From assembly GCA_947449575.1 (NCBI GenBank), contig CANFRV010000030.1, forward strand, positions 1 to 41,708: a stretch of 41,708 bases of DNA. The letters are read 5' to 3'. Shown piece after piece: positions 16,503 to 25,639 of this stretch. Made by a program: the position numbers and the translations under genes. Origin of the DNA: Flavobacteriales bacterium (lineage in GTDB: Bacteria > Bacteroidota > Bacteroidia > Flavobacteriales_D > Crocinitomicaceae). The notes beneath the pieces are model-generated. The model made no database searches, was not told the origin of the DNA, and saw only the letters and a program-made list of their open reading frames with translations. The stretch's first letter is position 1. The number at the start of each line of letters is the position of its first letter.

Positions 16503-18908
16503 CTAGTTCCTCAAGATTTTTCCGTTTTTAACCAGGCTTTCTAAACGCTCTAATGTCTTTCTTTGCATACACAATTCCACAAATGCTTTACGTTCTAGGT
16601 CTAATAAATATTGTTCGGAAACAACTGTATTCTCCGAAAGATCTCCTCCGCAAAGAACATAGCCTAGTTTTTCAGAAATAACTTTATCATGCTCTGACAT
16701 GTAATTTCCGGAAAGCATAGAATTCGCTCCGACATATATTAAACCCAGTCCTTCTTGTCCTAGTACATGTATGTTTTTTTCTCTTTTAGGCGCTATATAT
16801 CCAACATCTGCTAATTCTAAACAGGCTGCTTTTGCTCGTGTTAATTGGTGATCTCTGCTAACGACAATTTCGTCAATTCCTTCTCTTAAATACCCAAGAT
16901 CGAACGCTTCGTAGGCCGAAGTAGAAACAGTAGCTTGACCAATCGTTAAGAAACGTTGACGTAATCTATTTGTTTTAATATCTCCCTCTTTCAATTCATC
17001 TGATAAACGTTTAGCGAATTCTTTTGAACCTCCGCCACCAGGGATTAGTCCAACGCCAAACTCCACTAAGCCCATGTATAATTCTGCGTGAGCCACCACT
17101 TTATCTGCATGCATTGACATTTCACAACCTCCTCCTAAGGCCATGTTGTGCGGCGCAATAACAACAGGAATATTACAATAACGGACCCGCATCATTGCAT
17201 CTTGAAATGCTTTTACAGCAAAGTTTAATTCATCCATATCTTGCTCCACGGCAAGCATAAATATCATAGCCACATTTGCTCCTGCAGTAAAATTCTGACC
17301 CGTATTAGAAATGACCAATCCTTTATATCCTTGTTCCGCTATATCAATCGCCTTATTTATTCCTTGAATAACGCCTCCACCAATGGTGTTCATTTTCGTG
17401 TGAAATTCTAGATTGATGATTCCATCTCCTAAGTCAACGATTGTTGTATCTGTATTTCCCCACACTTTATTTGCTGCCCGAAGCGCATCTAAAATGATTA
17501 AATTTTCAGTCCCTGGAATCGTACTATATGATTTTGTTGAAAGGTCATAATGTTGTTTTTTCCCTTTTTCAGTTTGATAGAATGTCGTTTTCCCTGCATT
17601 TTTCATATCTTCGAGCCAAGTTGGAGCTGTGCGACCTGCATCGGTAATTAATTTGATTCCCTGATCAAATCCGATAATATCCCACGTTTCAAATGGACCA
17701 ATTTCCCATCCAAAGCCTGCTTTTAAGGCATCATCAATTTTATATAAATCATCTGATATTTCAGGTAGACGGTTAGAAACATAAGCGAAAAGTCCACCAA
17801 ATAATTTTCTGTAGAACTCTCCAGCTCGGTCTGTTCCTGCAAATAACATTTTCGTGCGCGTTTTTAAATCGTCGACGGTTTTTGTCATTTCTAGCGTCGC
17901 AAATTTCGCTTTGATTGCCGAACGGTATTCCAACGTTTTTAAATCCAATGTTAAGATTTCACTTTTCCCGTCAGCATTCGTTACTTTTTTATAGAATCCT
18001 TGTTTTGATTTTGATCCTAACCATCCATTTTCTAGCATTTTAGAAACATACGAAGGTAGTTCGAACAAGGCTTTTTCTTCGTCATTAGGACAATTCGCTT
18101 TCAATCCATTTGCTACATGCACCAATGTATCCAAGCCGACCACATCGCAGGTTCTGAAAGTAGCAGATTTAGGTCGACCCAAAACTGGACCAGTCAATTT
18201 ATCCACTTCTTCGACGGTTAATCCCATTTCTTCAACCGTATGAAAAAGAGCCATTATTCCGTAAACCCCAACTCGGTTTGCTATAAATGCGGGAGTATCT
18301 TTGCAAAGAACTGTCTTTTTACCCAAGAAACGTTGACCGTAATCCATTAAGAAATCAATAACTTCTTGATTTGTGCTGGGCGTCGGAATGATTTCCAATA
18401 ATTGTAAATAACGCGGGGGATTAAAGAAATGTGATCCGCAAAAATGAGCTTTAAAATCGTCACTTCTTCCTTCCAACATCATGTGAATTGGAATACCAGA
18501 TGTATTAGATGAGATAATCGTACCTGCTTTACGATGTTTTTCCACCTGCTCAAAAACGTGGTGCTTAATATCCAATCTTTCTATCACTACTTCGATAATC
18601 CAATCGCAAGTGGAAATTTTTGACATATCTTCATCGAAATTTCCTGTAGTAATTCGTTGAGCAAATGATTTTCTGTAAAGTGGAGATGGATTTGATTTTA
18701 CAGCAAATTCCAACGATTGATTTACAATTTTATTTTTGAATACGGGAGCATCAAGTGTTAATCCCTTTTTTAATTCTTGTTCAGAAATTTCTTTTGGAGC
18801 GATATCCAATAAAATAACTTCGCATCCTATGTTTGCGAAATGGCATGCAATCCGCGACCCCATTACTCCTGAACCAAGAACGGCTACTTTTTTGATGTGT
18901 CTGTTCAT
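16503..18908 (-). CDS. 3-hydroxyacyl-CoA dehydrogenase/enoyl-CoA hydratase (FadN-like)
   Basis: An 801-aa bifunctional beta-oxidation protein arranged like Bacillus FadN. The NAD-binding Rossmann domain is first (LGSGVMGSRIACHF, residues 11-24), with the dehydrogenase motif GSHFFNPPRYLQLLEIIP and a 3HCDH C-terminal domain. The enoyl-CoA hydratase domain is last (about 485-720; NFTAGANVAM, ALGGGCEMSMHAD, GLVEFGVGLIPGGGG with both catalytic-type glutamates). This order is the reverse of FadB/FadJ. It forms an operon with the downstream thiolase. No MarR-type regulator lies beside it. Confidence 0.93.
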   Translation of the reverse strand: MNRHIKKVAVLGSGVMGSRIACHFANIGCEVILLDIAPKEISEQELKKGLTLDAPVFKNKIVNQSLEFAVKSNPSPLYRKSFAQRITTGNFDEDMSKISTCDWIIEVVIERLDIKHHVFEQVEKHRKAGTIISSNTSGIPIHMMLEGRSDDFKAHFCGSHFFNPPRYLQLLEIIPTPSTNQEVIDFLMDYGQRFLGKKTVLCKDTPAFIANRVGVYGIMALFHTVEEMGLTVEEVDKLTGPVLGRPKSATFRTCDVVGLDTLVHVANGLKANCPNDEEKALFELPSYVSKMLENGWLGSKSKQGFYKKVTNADGKSEILTLDLKTLEYRSAIKAKFATLEMTKTVDDLKTRTKMLFAGTDRAGEFYRKLFGGLFAYVSNRLPEISDDLYKIDDALKAGFGWEIGPFETWDIIGFDQGIKLITDAGRTAPTWLEDMKNAGKTTFYQTEKGKKQHYDLSTKSYSTIPGTENLIILDALRAANKVWGNTDTTIVDLGDGIINLEFHTKMNTIGGGVIQGINKAIDIAEQGYKGLVISNTGQNFTAGANVAMIFMLAVEQDMDELNFAVKAFQDAMMRVRYCNIPVVIAPHNMALGGGCEMSMHADKVVAHAELYMGLVEFGVGLIPGGGGSKEFAKRLSDELKEGDIKTNRLRQRFLTIGQATVSTSAYEAFDLGYLREGIDEIVVSRDHQLTRAKAACLELADVGYIAPKREKNIHVLGQEGLGLIYVGANSMLSGNYMSEHDKVISEKLGYVLCGGDLSENTVVSEQYLLDLERKAFVELCMQRKTLERLESLVKNGKILRN

Positions 18909-19019
18909 TAAGTATATTTTTATTACGTTTTGAGTTCTTTTTTAATTAATTACCTAATGTAAGAAGATATTTAAAATTATACTTAAAAGTAACAAAATAA
19001 ATTTAGTGGGTGGGAGGTT

Positions 19020-19425
19020 TTTTTAAACATAGAGTTTTTATTTCTGATGTGTTGTGGGAAGGTTTTTAAACACAGAGTTAAATGAGTTTTGCATGGAGTG
19101 TCACAGAGTTTTTATTTAGGATGTGTTGTGTGGGAAGTTATTTAACCACAGAGGTAAATGAGTTTTGCACGGAGTGTCACAGAGTTTTTATTTCGGATGT
19201 GTTGTGGGAAGGTTTTTAAACACAGAGTTAAATGAGTTTTGCACGGAGTGTCGCAGAGTTTTTATTTCGGATGTGTTGTGGGAAGGTTTTTAAACACAGA
19301 GTGAAATGAGTTTTACACTGAGGCTCACAGAGTTTTTATTTCGGATGTGTTGTGGGAAGGTTTTTAAACACAGAGTGAAATGAGTTTTGCACGGAGTGTC
19401 ACAGAGTTTTTAATAAGGGTGTGGT
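19020..19425. repeat. 74-bp tandem repeat array (minisatellite)
   Basis: About five full units plus partial ends. The word GATGTGTTGTG starts at 19046, 19120, 19196, 19270 and 19344, giving spacings of 74, 76, 74 and 74 bases; a degenerate copy lies near 19418. Each unit contains TTTTTAAACACAGAGT and a CACGGAGTGTCACAGAG-like word. The array occupies most of the 629-base gap between the FadN-like gene and the hotdog gene. No unique spacers exist, so this is not a CRISPR. Confidence 0.9.
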
Positions 19426-19487
19426 GTTTTTGAGGAAGTGTTTTTGGTAGTTTTTTTAAAAATAAGTAACACAAGATGCAAAAAAGA

Positions 19488-19535
19488 ACTCTGTGTTACA
19501 CTGTGAAAATAACTCCGTGTCCTCTGTGGTTAAAA
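19488..19535. repeat. Inverted partner of the tandem array
   Basis: AACTCTGTGTTAC, AACTCCGTGTCC and CTCTGTGGTTAAAAAG are inverse copies of words in the 74-bp units, so array and tail together form a large potential hairpin. It abuts the stop codon of the hotdog gene at 19538. Confidence 0.6.
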
Positions 19536-19537
19536 AG

Positions 19538-19948
19538 TTATTCCCAAGTATCTTCACTGATATGCACAGTTCCTTTAAAAACTGAAATTAATGTATCTTC
19601 TTGATTTGAAATGGAAACTTCATAAATTCCAATTCTTTTTCCGCGATGAACTTCTTTACAAGTGGCAGTCAATACATCTCCAATTTTAGCAGGTCTCGTA
19701 TGAGAAATAGAAGTTTCGATACTCACACATTTATTTCCATAACTGTTAGAAGCAAAAGCTAGAGCGGAATCCGAGAGAGAATAGCTAATTCCTCCGTGTA
19801 AAATCTCAAAACCATTTAGCATTTCTTCTTTCACTTGACATCGTATGACAGATGATCCCAATTCAATTTTATCAATTTTCACCCCCATCCAATGACTGAA
19901 AGCATCACTTTCCATCATTTTTTGGACGATTTGACTCGGACTTAACAT
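19538..19948 (-). CDS. Hotdog-fold acyl-CoA thioesterase, PaaI-like
   Basis: A 136-aa hotdog protein with the PaaI-type motif NGFEILHGGISYSLSDSALAFASN (HGG plus downstream acidic residue). Family members hydrolyse acyl- or phenylacetyl-CoA thioesters. It starts 22 bases after an acidic unknown gene and precedes the beta-oxidation genes on the same strand, so a role in clearing stuck CoA esters is plausible. The repeat array between them makes co-transcription uncertain. Confidence 0.85.
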   Translation of the reverse strand: MLSPSQIVQKMMESDAFSHWMGVKIDKIELGSSVIRCQVKEEMLNGFEILHGGISYSLSDSALAFASNSYGNKCVSIETSISHTRPAKIGDVLTATCKEVHRGKRIGIYEVSISNQEDTLISVFKGTVHISEDTWE

Positions 19949-19970
19949 ACGAAATAATAATCAAATTTGT

Positions 19971-20447
19971 TTATGAAGAAGCACGTCCCATAAGGGTAAT
20001 CATAGCAAGAGTGACAATAAATAGTTGAGTCGCTGTTTCTTCGTCTAAACTTGTTCCGTCTGTATCTTCCGTGCTGATTTCCATTAACATAAATTGAGCA
20101 AGATCTGGCTGATCGCAAAAAGATTCTAGTACTTCTTCATCATCATTTTCGAAGTATAAGTCCAACATTTGGAAGTAAGGCTCTTCAAAAGCATCAATAT
20201 CATCTTCTGTTACGGTTCTTACATTATTTCCTTCTTGTGCAAATGCCTCGGAAAGTAGGCAATAGTAATAAATTAATAAACCTTCTAATTGTTCATTTTC
20301 ATACTCAAGAGCCGCTGACATTACATATCCTAAAAGAGTTTCTTGTGCTAAAGCATATTGTTCTGATAATTTCTCTAATTGGTCATCATCTAAATTGTCT
20401 ACTTTTTTAATGGCTGCCTCAATACTTTTTAATGATACGTGTTTCAT
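19971..20447 (-). CDS. Acidic hypothetical protein
   Basis: A 158-aa protein I do not recognise. It is strongly acidic (many Asp/Glu, including LDDDQLEKL, EDDIDAFEE, ENDDEEVLESF) and predicted mostly helical, with no signal peptide and a hydrophobic last helix (FIVTLAMITLMGRA). It is first in a two-gene unit with the hotdog thioesterase and divergent from the DEAD-box helicase at 20941. Confidence 0.7.
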   Translation of the reverse strand: MKHVSLKSIEAAIKKVDNLDDDQLEKLSEQYALAQETLLGYVMSAALEYENEQLEGLLIYYYCLLSEAFAQEGNNVRTVTEDDIDAFEEPYFQMLDLYFENDDEEVLESFCDQPDLAQFMLMEISTEDTDGTSLDEETATQLFIVTLAMITLMGRASS

Positions 20448-20483
20448 CTTTTATGATTTGATTTGTACTTATACAAAAGTACA

Positions 20484-20940
20484 GATTTTATTTAATTATA
20501 GGCTTGTGAATTTCAACAACTTTGAACCTACCCCTGGGTTAAATGGTAAATTATTTACTATTTTTTAAATAAAACTCTGTGTTCCTCCGTGCAAAACTCA
20601 TTTAAACTCTGTGGTTAAACAAATGTCTTATCTTTCCTTTAATTATGCTCCTTTAGTTTCTTATTCAGAATATTAGGAGAACCAAATTGTAAACACGTTA
20701 TTTATTCTATTATTGGTTTGTGAATTTCAATAACTTTAAACCTACCTCTGGGTTAAATGGTAAATTATTGTACAAATCTGTTAATAATTCACTATTTTTT
20801 GAATAAAACTCTGTGTTCCTCTGTGCTAAACTTCTTTTAAAACTCTGTGGTTAAACAAAATGTCGTATCTTTGCTTTAATTATACTCCTTTAGGTTCTTA
20901 TTCAGTTCAATATAGGAGAACCAAATAGTAAACACATTAT
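20484..20940. repeat. Tandem duplication of the DEAD-box promoter/leader region
   Basis: Two direct copies of about 215-235 bases, roughly 20484-20705 and 20713-20940, fill the gap. Shared words in order are TTGTGAATTTCAA, GGGTTAAATGGTAAATTATT, AAAACTCTGTGTTCCTC, AACTCTGTGGTTAAACAAA, CTTTAATTAT, TAGGAGAACCAAAT and GTAAACAC. Copy 2 has about 20 extra bases near 20775. Each copy holds a CACAGAG-family segment and a promoter-like box. Confidence 0.85.
20866..20873 (+). promoter_or_regulatory. -7 promoter element of DEAD-box gene
   Basis: TATCTTTG matches TAnnTTTG exactly, giving a leader of about 60 bases before the ATG at 20941. In the upstream duplicate the same box reads TATCTTTC, having lost the conserved G. 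The leader can form CTCCT/AGGAG or GGTTCT/AGAACC stems that share bases. Confidence 0.55.
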
Positions 20941-22248
20941 ATGTCATTTGAAAAATTAGATCTTATAGAGCCGATCTTAAACGCTCTTATTACCGAAGGG
21001 TATACAACTCCAACTCCAATTCAAGCAAAAGCAATTCCGATTATCCTCAAAGGGGGTGATTTGTTGGGTTGTGCTCAGACAGGAACTGGTAAAACTGCTG
21101 CATTCGCTATCCCGATTTTACAACAATTATACAATCAAAAAGGGAATGATAGAGGACCAAGAAAAATTAAGGCCCTGATTATTACACCTACGAGAGAGTT
21201 AGCTATTCAAATAAATGAAAGTTTTAATAGTTATGGCAGAAACACAAATCTGCGATCAACAGTAATATTTGGGGGAGTTCCTCAAAATCCACAAGTGAAT
21301 GCGTTAAAGGCAGGTGTCGAAATTTTAATCGCTACGCCAGGAAGATTGCTAGATTTGATTGGTCAAGGATTCATTAAACTAAATGATGTCGGAATATTTG
21401 TTTTAGACGAGGCCGACAGAATGTTAGACATGGGATTTGTGCACGATGTCAAGAAAGTTCTAAAAGTTATTCCTGCCAAACGTCAATCCCTTTTCTTTTC
21501 GGCTACGATGCCTGAAAATATTATGGTTTTAGCGAGTACTATCTTAACAAATCCTGATAGAGTGGAAGTGACTCCGGTTTCATCTACGGCAGAAACGATT
21601 CAACAAGAATTGTATTACGTAGATAATGCCAATAAGAAAGATTTGTTAATTCATACGTTAAAAGATAAATCAATAGTTACTGCACTTGTCTTCACCCGAA
21701 CAAAACATGGTGCGGATAAAGTGGTGAAAATTCTCGCTAAAGAAGGAATTACGGCCGAAGCAATTCATGGAAATAAATCTCAAAATGCGCGTCAACGAGC
21801 TTTAAAAAACTTCAAAGATCACTCAACTCGTGTATTGGTAGCTACCGATATTGCAGCACGTGGAATAGATATCGATGAATTAGCTTTTGTGATCAATTAT
21901 GAGATCCCAAACATTCCAGAAACGTATGTGCATCGTATTGGTAGAACGGGTAGAGCAGGAGCAAACGGAAAGGCAATCACTTTTTGTGACGTGGAAGAAA
22001 GAGAGTTTTTAAGGGATATTCAAAAGTTAATAGATATTCAATTACCTGTGAATGAAGATCACCCTTTTCCAGCTCAAAACTTAGTTCCTGAAGGTAAAGC
22101 CAAAGCAAAACCTCAAACTAGAAATCAACGTCCTGTTAACCCAAACAAAAGAACGGATAAAGGACCCGGAAATCGAACTGCTGGCGATAGTATCCCAAAG
22201 GCTGATAAAAATCCTAAGAAAAAATGGTCCTGGCAAGGAAATAAATAG
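20941..22248 (+). CDS. DEAD-box RNA helicase, RhlE-like
   Basis: A 435-aa ATP-dependent RNA helicase. The motif series is complete: AQTGTGKT (I), PTRELA (Ia), TPGRLLDL (Ib), [11 protein letters not shown] (II), SAT (III), RGIDID (V), [10 protein letters not shown] (VI). A basic, disordered C-terminal tail (about 375-435, rich in Lys, Pro, Asn) is typical of RhlE/cold-shock helicases in ribosome assembly and RNA turnover. The long duplicated leader suggests post-transcriptional control, but this is inference. Confidence 0.95.
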   Translation: MSFEKLDLIEPILNALITEGYTTPTPIQAKAIPIILKGGDLLGCAQTGTGKTAAFAIPILQQLYNQKGNDRGPRKIKALIITPTRELAIQINESFNSYGRNTNLRSTVIFGGVPQNPQVNALKAGVEILIATPGRLLDLIGQGFIKLNDVGIFVLDEADRMLDMGFVHDVKKVLKVIPAKRQSLFFSATMPENIMVLASTILTNPDRVEVTPVSSTAETIQQELYYVDNANKKDLLIHTLKDKSIVTALVFTRTKHGADKVVKILAKEGITAEAIHGNKSQNARQRALKNFKDHSTRVLVATDIAARGIDIDELAFVINYEIPNIPETYVHRIGRTGRAGANGKAITFCDVEEREFLRDIQKLIDIQLPVNEDHPFPAQNLVPEGKAKAKPQTRNQRPVNPNKRTDKGPGNRTAGDSIPKADKNPKKKWSWQGNK

Positions 22249-22339
22249 GCATTGGGTCTTAGGGATTAGGCATTAGGTCATAGGTTGATGCTCGGATGAA
22301 AACTGATTCTTACGATTTTGAAAATAATTGATAATTGTG

Positions 22340-22450
22340 TTTCCCCCTTTGGAGGGGGATTAAGGGGGAGGACAATTGTAATAAATGGATAAATGATTAA
22401 AAATTTTGTAAAATAAAATGTCCTCCCCCTAGCCCCCTCCAAAGGGGGAA
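22340..22450. repeat. G/C-rich double-hairpin repeat (REP/MITE-like), copy 2
   Basis: The left arm (22341-22374) and right arm (22419-22450) are inverse repeats that match almost perfectly; only TAAT versus AG near the middle differs. Each arm contains a palindrome of CCCCCTTTGGAGGGGG type. Same family as 16413-16500. The flank at 22250-22300 holds degenerate TTAGG words. It lies between the two helicase genes. Confidence 0.85.
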
Positions 22451-22476
22451 GATGAGGATGTCAATTAAAATACTGA

Positions 22477-23787
22477 ATGGAAAATCATATACAAAAAGTA
22501 CTTTCAAATTTAAAGATTGATGCTTTAAATGAAATGCAATTGGCTTCAATTGAAGTGAATCGTGGAAAAGAGGATTGCGTTTTACTTTCTCCTACTGGGT
22601 CTGGTAAAACGTTGGCTTTTTTAATTCCTTTATTGAATCAGTTGGATTCTTCCGCAGAGCATGTACAAGCATTAATTGTTACTCCATCTCGCGAATTGGC
22701 AATTCAAATTGAAGAGGTTTTTAGATCTTTAGGAACTTCTTTTAAAGTGAATTCAACCTATGGCGGACATTCAATAAAAGTAGAAGAAAATAATTTCACT
22801 CAAGCGCCTGCTGTTCTAGTCGGTACTCCAGGTAGAATTTGTGATCATGTCAATAGAGGTAATCTGGACTTAAGTTTTGTGAAAACGTTGATTTTGGACG
22901 AATTCGATAAGTCTTTAGAAATGGGTTTTCAAGAGGAAATGGGGTACATCGTTGGACAATTAAATAGTCTACAAAAACGGATGCTTATCTCTGCCACTGA
23001 AATGAAAGAAATACCTGCTTTTACTGGCGTGATAAACCCCGTACAGTTGAATTTCTTATCCGACAAATCGGAGGGACTAACCTTGAAATTGGTCATGTCT
23101 GATGATAAAGATAAATTGCAAACTCTCTTCGATTTACTCTGCCAAAATACGAATGAATCGACGATTGTTTTCTGTAACCATAGAGACACAGTGGAACGGA
23201 TTTCAGAATATTTGACAGAAATGGGTGTGATAAATACGTTCTTTCATGGCGGATTGGATCAAACGGAACGGGAACGTACGATGATAAAATTCAGAAATGG
23301 AAGCTCAAATTATTTAATCACTACAGACCTTGCTGCGCGTGGTTTAGACATTCCTGAAATAAAGTATATTATCCATTATCACATGCCTCCAAAAGAGGAT
23401 GGTTTCATTCATAGAAATGGTAGAACAGCGCGTATGTCTGCCACTGGAACGTCTTTTTTATTGATGTCAAAAGAGGAAGAGATGCCCGATTATATAAAAA
23501 CGAGGCCAGAAATGGTGAAGTTGAAAGATGATAATTCAATGCCTAAAAAGCCTGAGTGGGTTACTCTTTATCTAAGTGGTGGTAAAAAAGATAAAATTAA
23601 TAAAATCGATATTGTAGGCTTTCTTTCGAAGAAAGGAAATCTAGAAAAATTCGATTTAGGTTTGATTATAGTTCAAGATTTTAGTTCGTATGCTTCCGTA
23701 AAAAGACATAAGGTAACTCAATTACTTCAAGATATTCAAAACGAAAAAGTGAAAGGTAAGAAATTGAAAATCGAGATTGCTCAATAA
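22477..23787 (+). CDS. DEAD-box RNA helicase, DbpA-like
   Basis: A 436-aa helicase with motifs SPTGSGKT (I), PSRELAIQ (Ia), TPGR (Ib), LDEFDKSLEMGF (II, DEFD rather than DEAD), SATE (III), RGLDIPE (V) and HRNGRTARM (VI, instead of HRIGRTGR). The C-terminal ~75 residues (TLYLSGGKKDKINKIDIVGFL and following) match the DbpA RNA-binding domain, which in known proteins recognises hairpin 92 of 23S rRNA. A role in large-subunit assembly is likely. It is followed 14 bases later by the rRNA-modifying rluF. Confidence 0.9.
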   Translation: MENHIQKVLSNLKIDALNEMQLASIEVNRGKEDCVLLSPTGSGKTLAFLIPLLNQLDSSAEHVQALIVTPSRELAIQIEEVFRSLGTSFKVNSTYGGHSIKVEENNFTQAPAVLVGTPGRICDHVNRGNLDLSFVKTLILDEFDKSLEMGFQEEMGYIVGQLNSLQKRMLISATEMKEIPAFTGVINPVQLNFLSDKSEGLTLKLVMSDDKDKLQTLFDLLCQNTNESTIVFCNHRDTVERISEYLTEMGVINTFFHGGLDQTERERTMIKFRNGSSNYLITTDLAARGLDIPEIKYIIHYHMPPKEDGFIHRNGRTARMSATGTSFLLMSKEEEMPDYIKTRPEMVKLKDDNSMPKKPEWVTLYLSGGKKDKINKIDIVGFLSKKGNLEKFDLGLIIVQDFSSYASVKRHKVTQLLQDIQNEKVKGKKLKIEIAQ

Positions 23788-23801
23788 AACTTCTTTTTGA
23801 T

Positions 23802-24578
23802 ATGGAAGAAAATTCTGTAAATTCAATACGTTTAAATAAAGCCATTAGTGATACTGGTTTTTGTTCTCGTCGCGGTGCTGATAAAATCATTGAAGAAGGT
23901 CGCGTTTTTTTAAATGGAAAAATGGGTGTACTTGGAGATCGAGTTACACAGGATGATGAAATAGTGATCGATGGGAAAACGTTGCAGAGAGTTACCAAAT
24001 TAATTTATCTAGCTTTTAATAAACCAACGGGGATAACATGTACAACCGATCGGGAAATTGAAGGTAACATCATTGATTTTATTAATTATCCTGAAAGAAT
24101 TTTCCCTATTGGTCGCCTCGATAAACCTTCAGAAGGACTAATTTTTCTCACCAATGATGGCGATATTGTCAATAAAATTCTTCGAGCAGGAAATAACCAT
24201 GAAAAGGAATATGCGGTAATGGTGCATAAACCAATTACAGAAGATTTCTTATATCAAATGAGTAATGGGATTCCAATCTTAGATACCATCACTCAAAAAT
24301 GTTTCGTTGAGCAAGAAAGTGAATTTGTTTTTAAGATTATTCTTAAACAAGGATTAAATCGACAAATTCGCAGAATGTGTGACTATCTCGGCTACAAAGT
24401 GTATCGACTGAAACGGTTGAGAATAATGAATGTGCAGCTGGATGGTATAGCGCCCGGAAAATGGAGGAATTTATCTGAACAAGAAGTATTCGATATTCAG
24501 AAATTGGTAGCTAATTCAACTAAAACGGAGGAGGGTTCGCAATTAAAAGGTGAGTCACTAGAGGAGCAATCAGAATAA
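23802..24578 (+). CDS. rluF: 23S rRNA pseudouridine(2604) synthase RluF
   Basis: A 258-aa pseudouridine synthase of the RsuA/RluF group: N-terminal S4 RNA-binding domain (about 8-55, RLNKAISDTGFCSRRGADK) and a catalytic domain with D107 in IGRLDKPSEGL. Motifs LKQGLNRQIRRMCDYLGYKVYRLKR are typical of RluF. The known reaction converts U2604 (E. coli numbering) of 23S rRNA to pseudouridine. It is encoded just after the DbpA-like helicase, which fits a shared ribosome-maturation role. A Ser/Glu-rich tail follows residue 240. Confidence 0.92.
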   Translation: MEENSVNSIRLNKAISDTGFCSRRGADKIIEEGRVFLNGKMGVLGDRVTQDDEIVIDGKTLQRVTKLIYLAFNKPTGITCTTDREIEGNIIDFINYPERIFPIGRLDKPSEGLIFLTNDGDIVNKILRAGNNHEKEYAVMVHKPITEDFLYQMSNGIPILDTITQKCFVEQESEFVFKIILKQGLNRQIRRMCDYLGYKVYRLKRLRIMNVQLDGIAPGKWRNLSEQEVFDIQKLVANSTKTEEGSQLKGESLEEQSE

Positions 24579-24680
24579 GTCTTTGAATTCCTAGGATAAA
24601 TTAAAAACTAATTTGATATTTGTCATCCTTGTAAAAAGTAATTTAAAAAGGGGTTTTTAGAAAAATTGAAGTTGCATAAC

Positions 24681-25541
24681 ATGAAAGAAAAATTAAAATC
24701 AATCTATAGATTCATATCTTCAAGATTTCAAACAATTCATTTGGATTATCAGGTAACTCCAAAGCCAAGAGCTGGTCATGGATTGCAACCACACTCCATT
24801 TTATACGATAATATCAACGCAAATAGAGACAGGTACGCTTCAACATTGCGCGACATTCTTCATCTTTCCGATGCGATTCAAGAAATTAAAGAGGCTAAAA
24901 ATGAAAAAGATGACAATCAACCAGCCTGGAATAATGATTTTCTGCCTGGATTAGACATCGTGGCGCTTTATGGATTAATTTCAAAACATAAACCAGCTAA
25001 ATATATCGAAATTGGTTCTGGTAATTCGACAAAAGTTGCTCGTAAAGCAATTACGGACTCAAAACTTTCAACAGAAATCACTTCAATTGATCCTTTTCCA
25101 AGAGCAAATATTGATCATTTAGCAAATAAGGTGATTCGCCAACCTTTTGAAAACTTGGATAATATTCAGTTCATTATTGATGAATTAAACGAAAATGACA
25201 TTTTATTTATTGATAATTCGCACAGAAGTTTTTCAAATTCAGATGTGACAATTTGTTTTTTAGAATTATTACCCTATTTGAAAAAGGGAGTTATTGTGCA
25301 TATACACGATATTTATTTGCCCTACGATTATCCACAATTTATGTGTGATCGATTTTACAATGAACAATATGTATTAGCTCCTTTTATCATTGCTAATCCC
25401 GAAAAATACAAACCTATTCTCCCGAATTATTTTATTAGCGAGGACAAAGAATTGAGTGCCATCATTGCTCCAATTTGGGCGCATGAAAACACGAAGAATG
25501 TAGAGAAGCATGGAGGGTCTTTTTGGTTGCAGATTGGTTAA
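24681..25541 (+). CDS. Class I SAM-dependent methyltransferase-fold protein
   Basis: A protein of about 286 aa from ATG 24681 (a TTG five codons earlier is in frame but less likely). A Rossmann-type SAM motif is visible (KYIEIGSGNSTKVA, then an acidic residue in SIDPFPR) with a later IDNSHRSFSNSD and HIHDIYLPYDYP. The IDxSH/HDIY pattern is like methyltransferase_24/FkbM-like families acting on glycans or small molecules. The substrate is unknown. No signal peptide. Stand-alone between rluF and fic. Confidence 0.75.
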   Translation: MKEKLKSIYRFISSRFQTIHLDYQVTPKPRAGHGLQPHSILYDNINANRDRYASTLRDILHLSDAIQEIKEAKNEKDDNQPAWNNDFLPGLDIVALYGLISKHKPAKYIEIGSGNSTKVARKAITDSKLSTEITSIDPFPRANIDHLANKVIRQPFENLDNIQFIIDELNENDILFIDNSHRSFSNSDVTICFLELLPYLKKGVIVHIHDIYLPYDYPQFMCDRFYNEQYVLAPFIIANPEKYKPILPNYFISEDKELSAIIAPIWAHENTKNVEKHGGSFWLQIG

Positions 25542-25586
25542 AAAGTCTTTACCAAACGAATAGATCTAAGTCACAACCAAAATAAA

Positions 25587-25617
25587 TTGCATTTACAGTG
25601 AAAATATCGTATTTTTG
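25587..25617 (+). promoter_or_regulatory. Promoter of fic-family gene
   Basis: TTG (25587-25589) and TATTTTTG (25610-25617) are separated by 20 bases, a perfect TTG/TAnnTTTG pair. Transcription would start near 25624, which favours the ATG at 25640 over the one at 25628. Confidence 0.65.
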
Positions 25618-25639
25618 ATACTATCAAATGATATTATCA

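Noticed and set aside
19020-19425. Regularly spaced repeats suggesting a CRISPR array
   Set aside because: The whole 74-base unit repeats with no unique spacers, and no cas genes are present.
25628-25639. Earlier ATG for the Fic gene
   Set aside because: It lies only about four bases after the predicted transcription start, and the ATG at 25640 gives the usual MNPPYDIT start.
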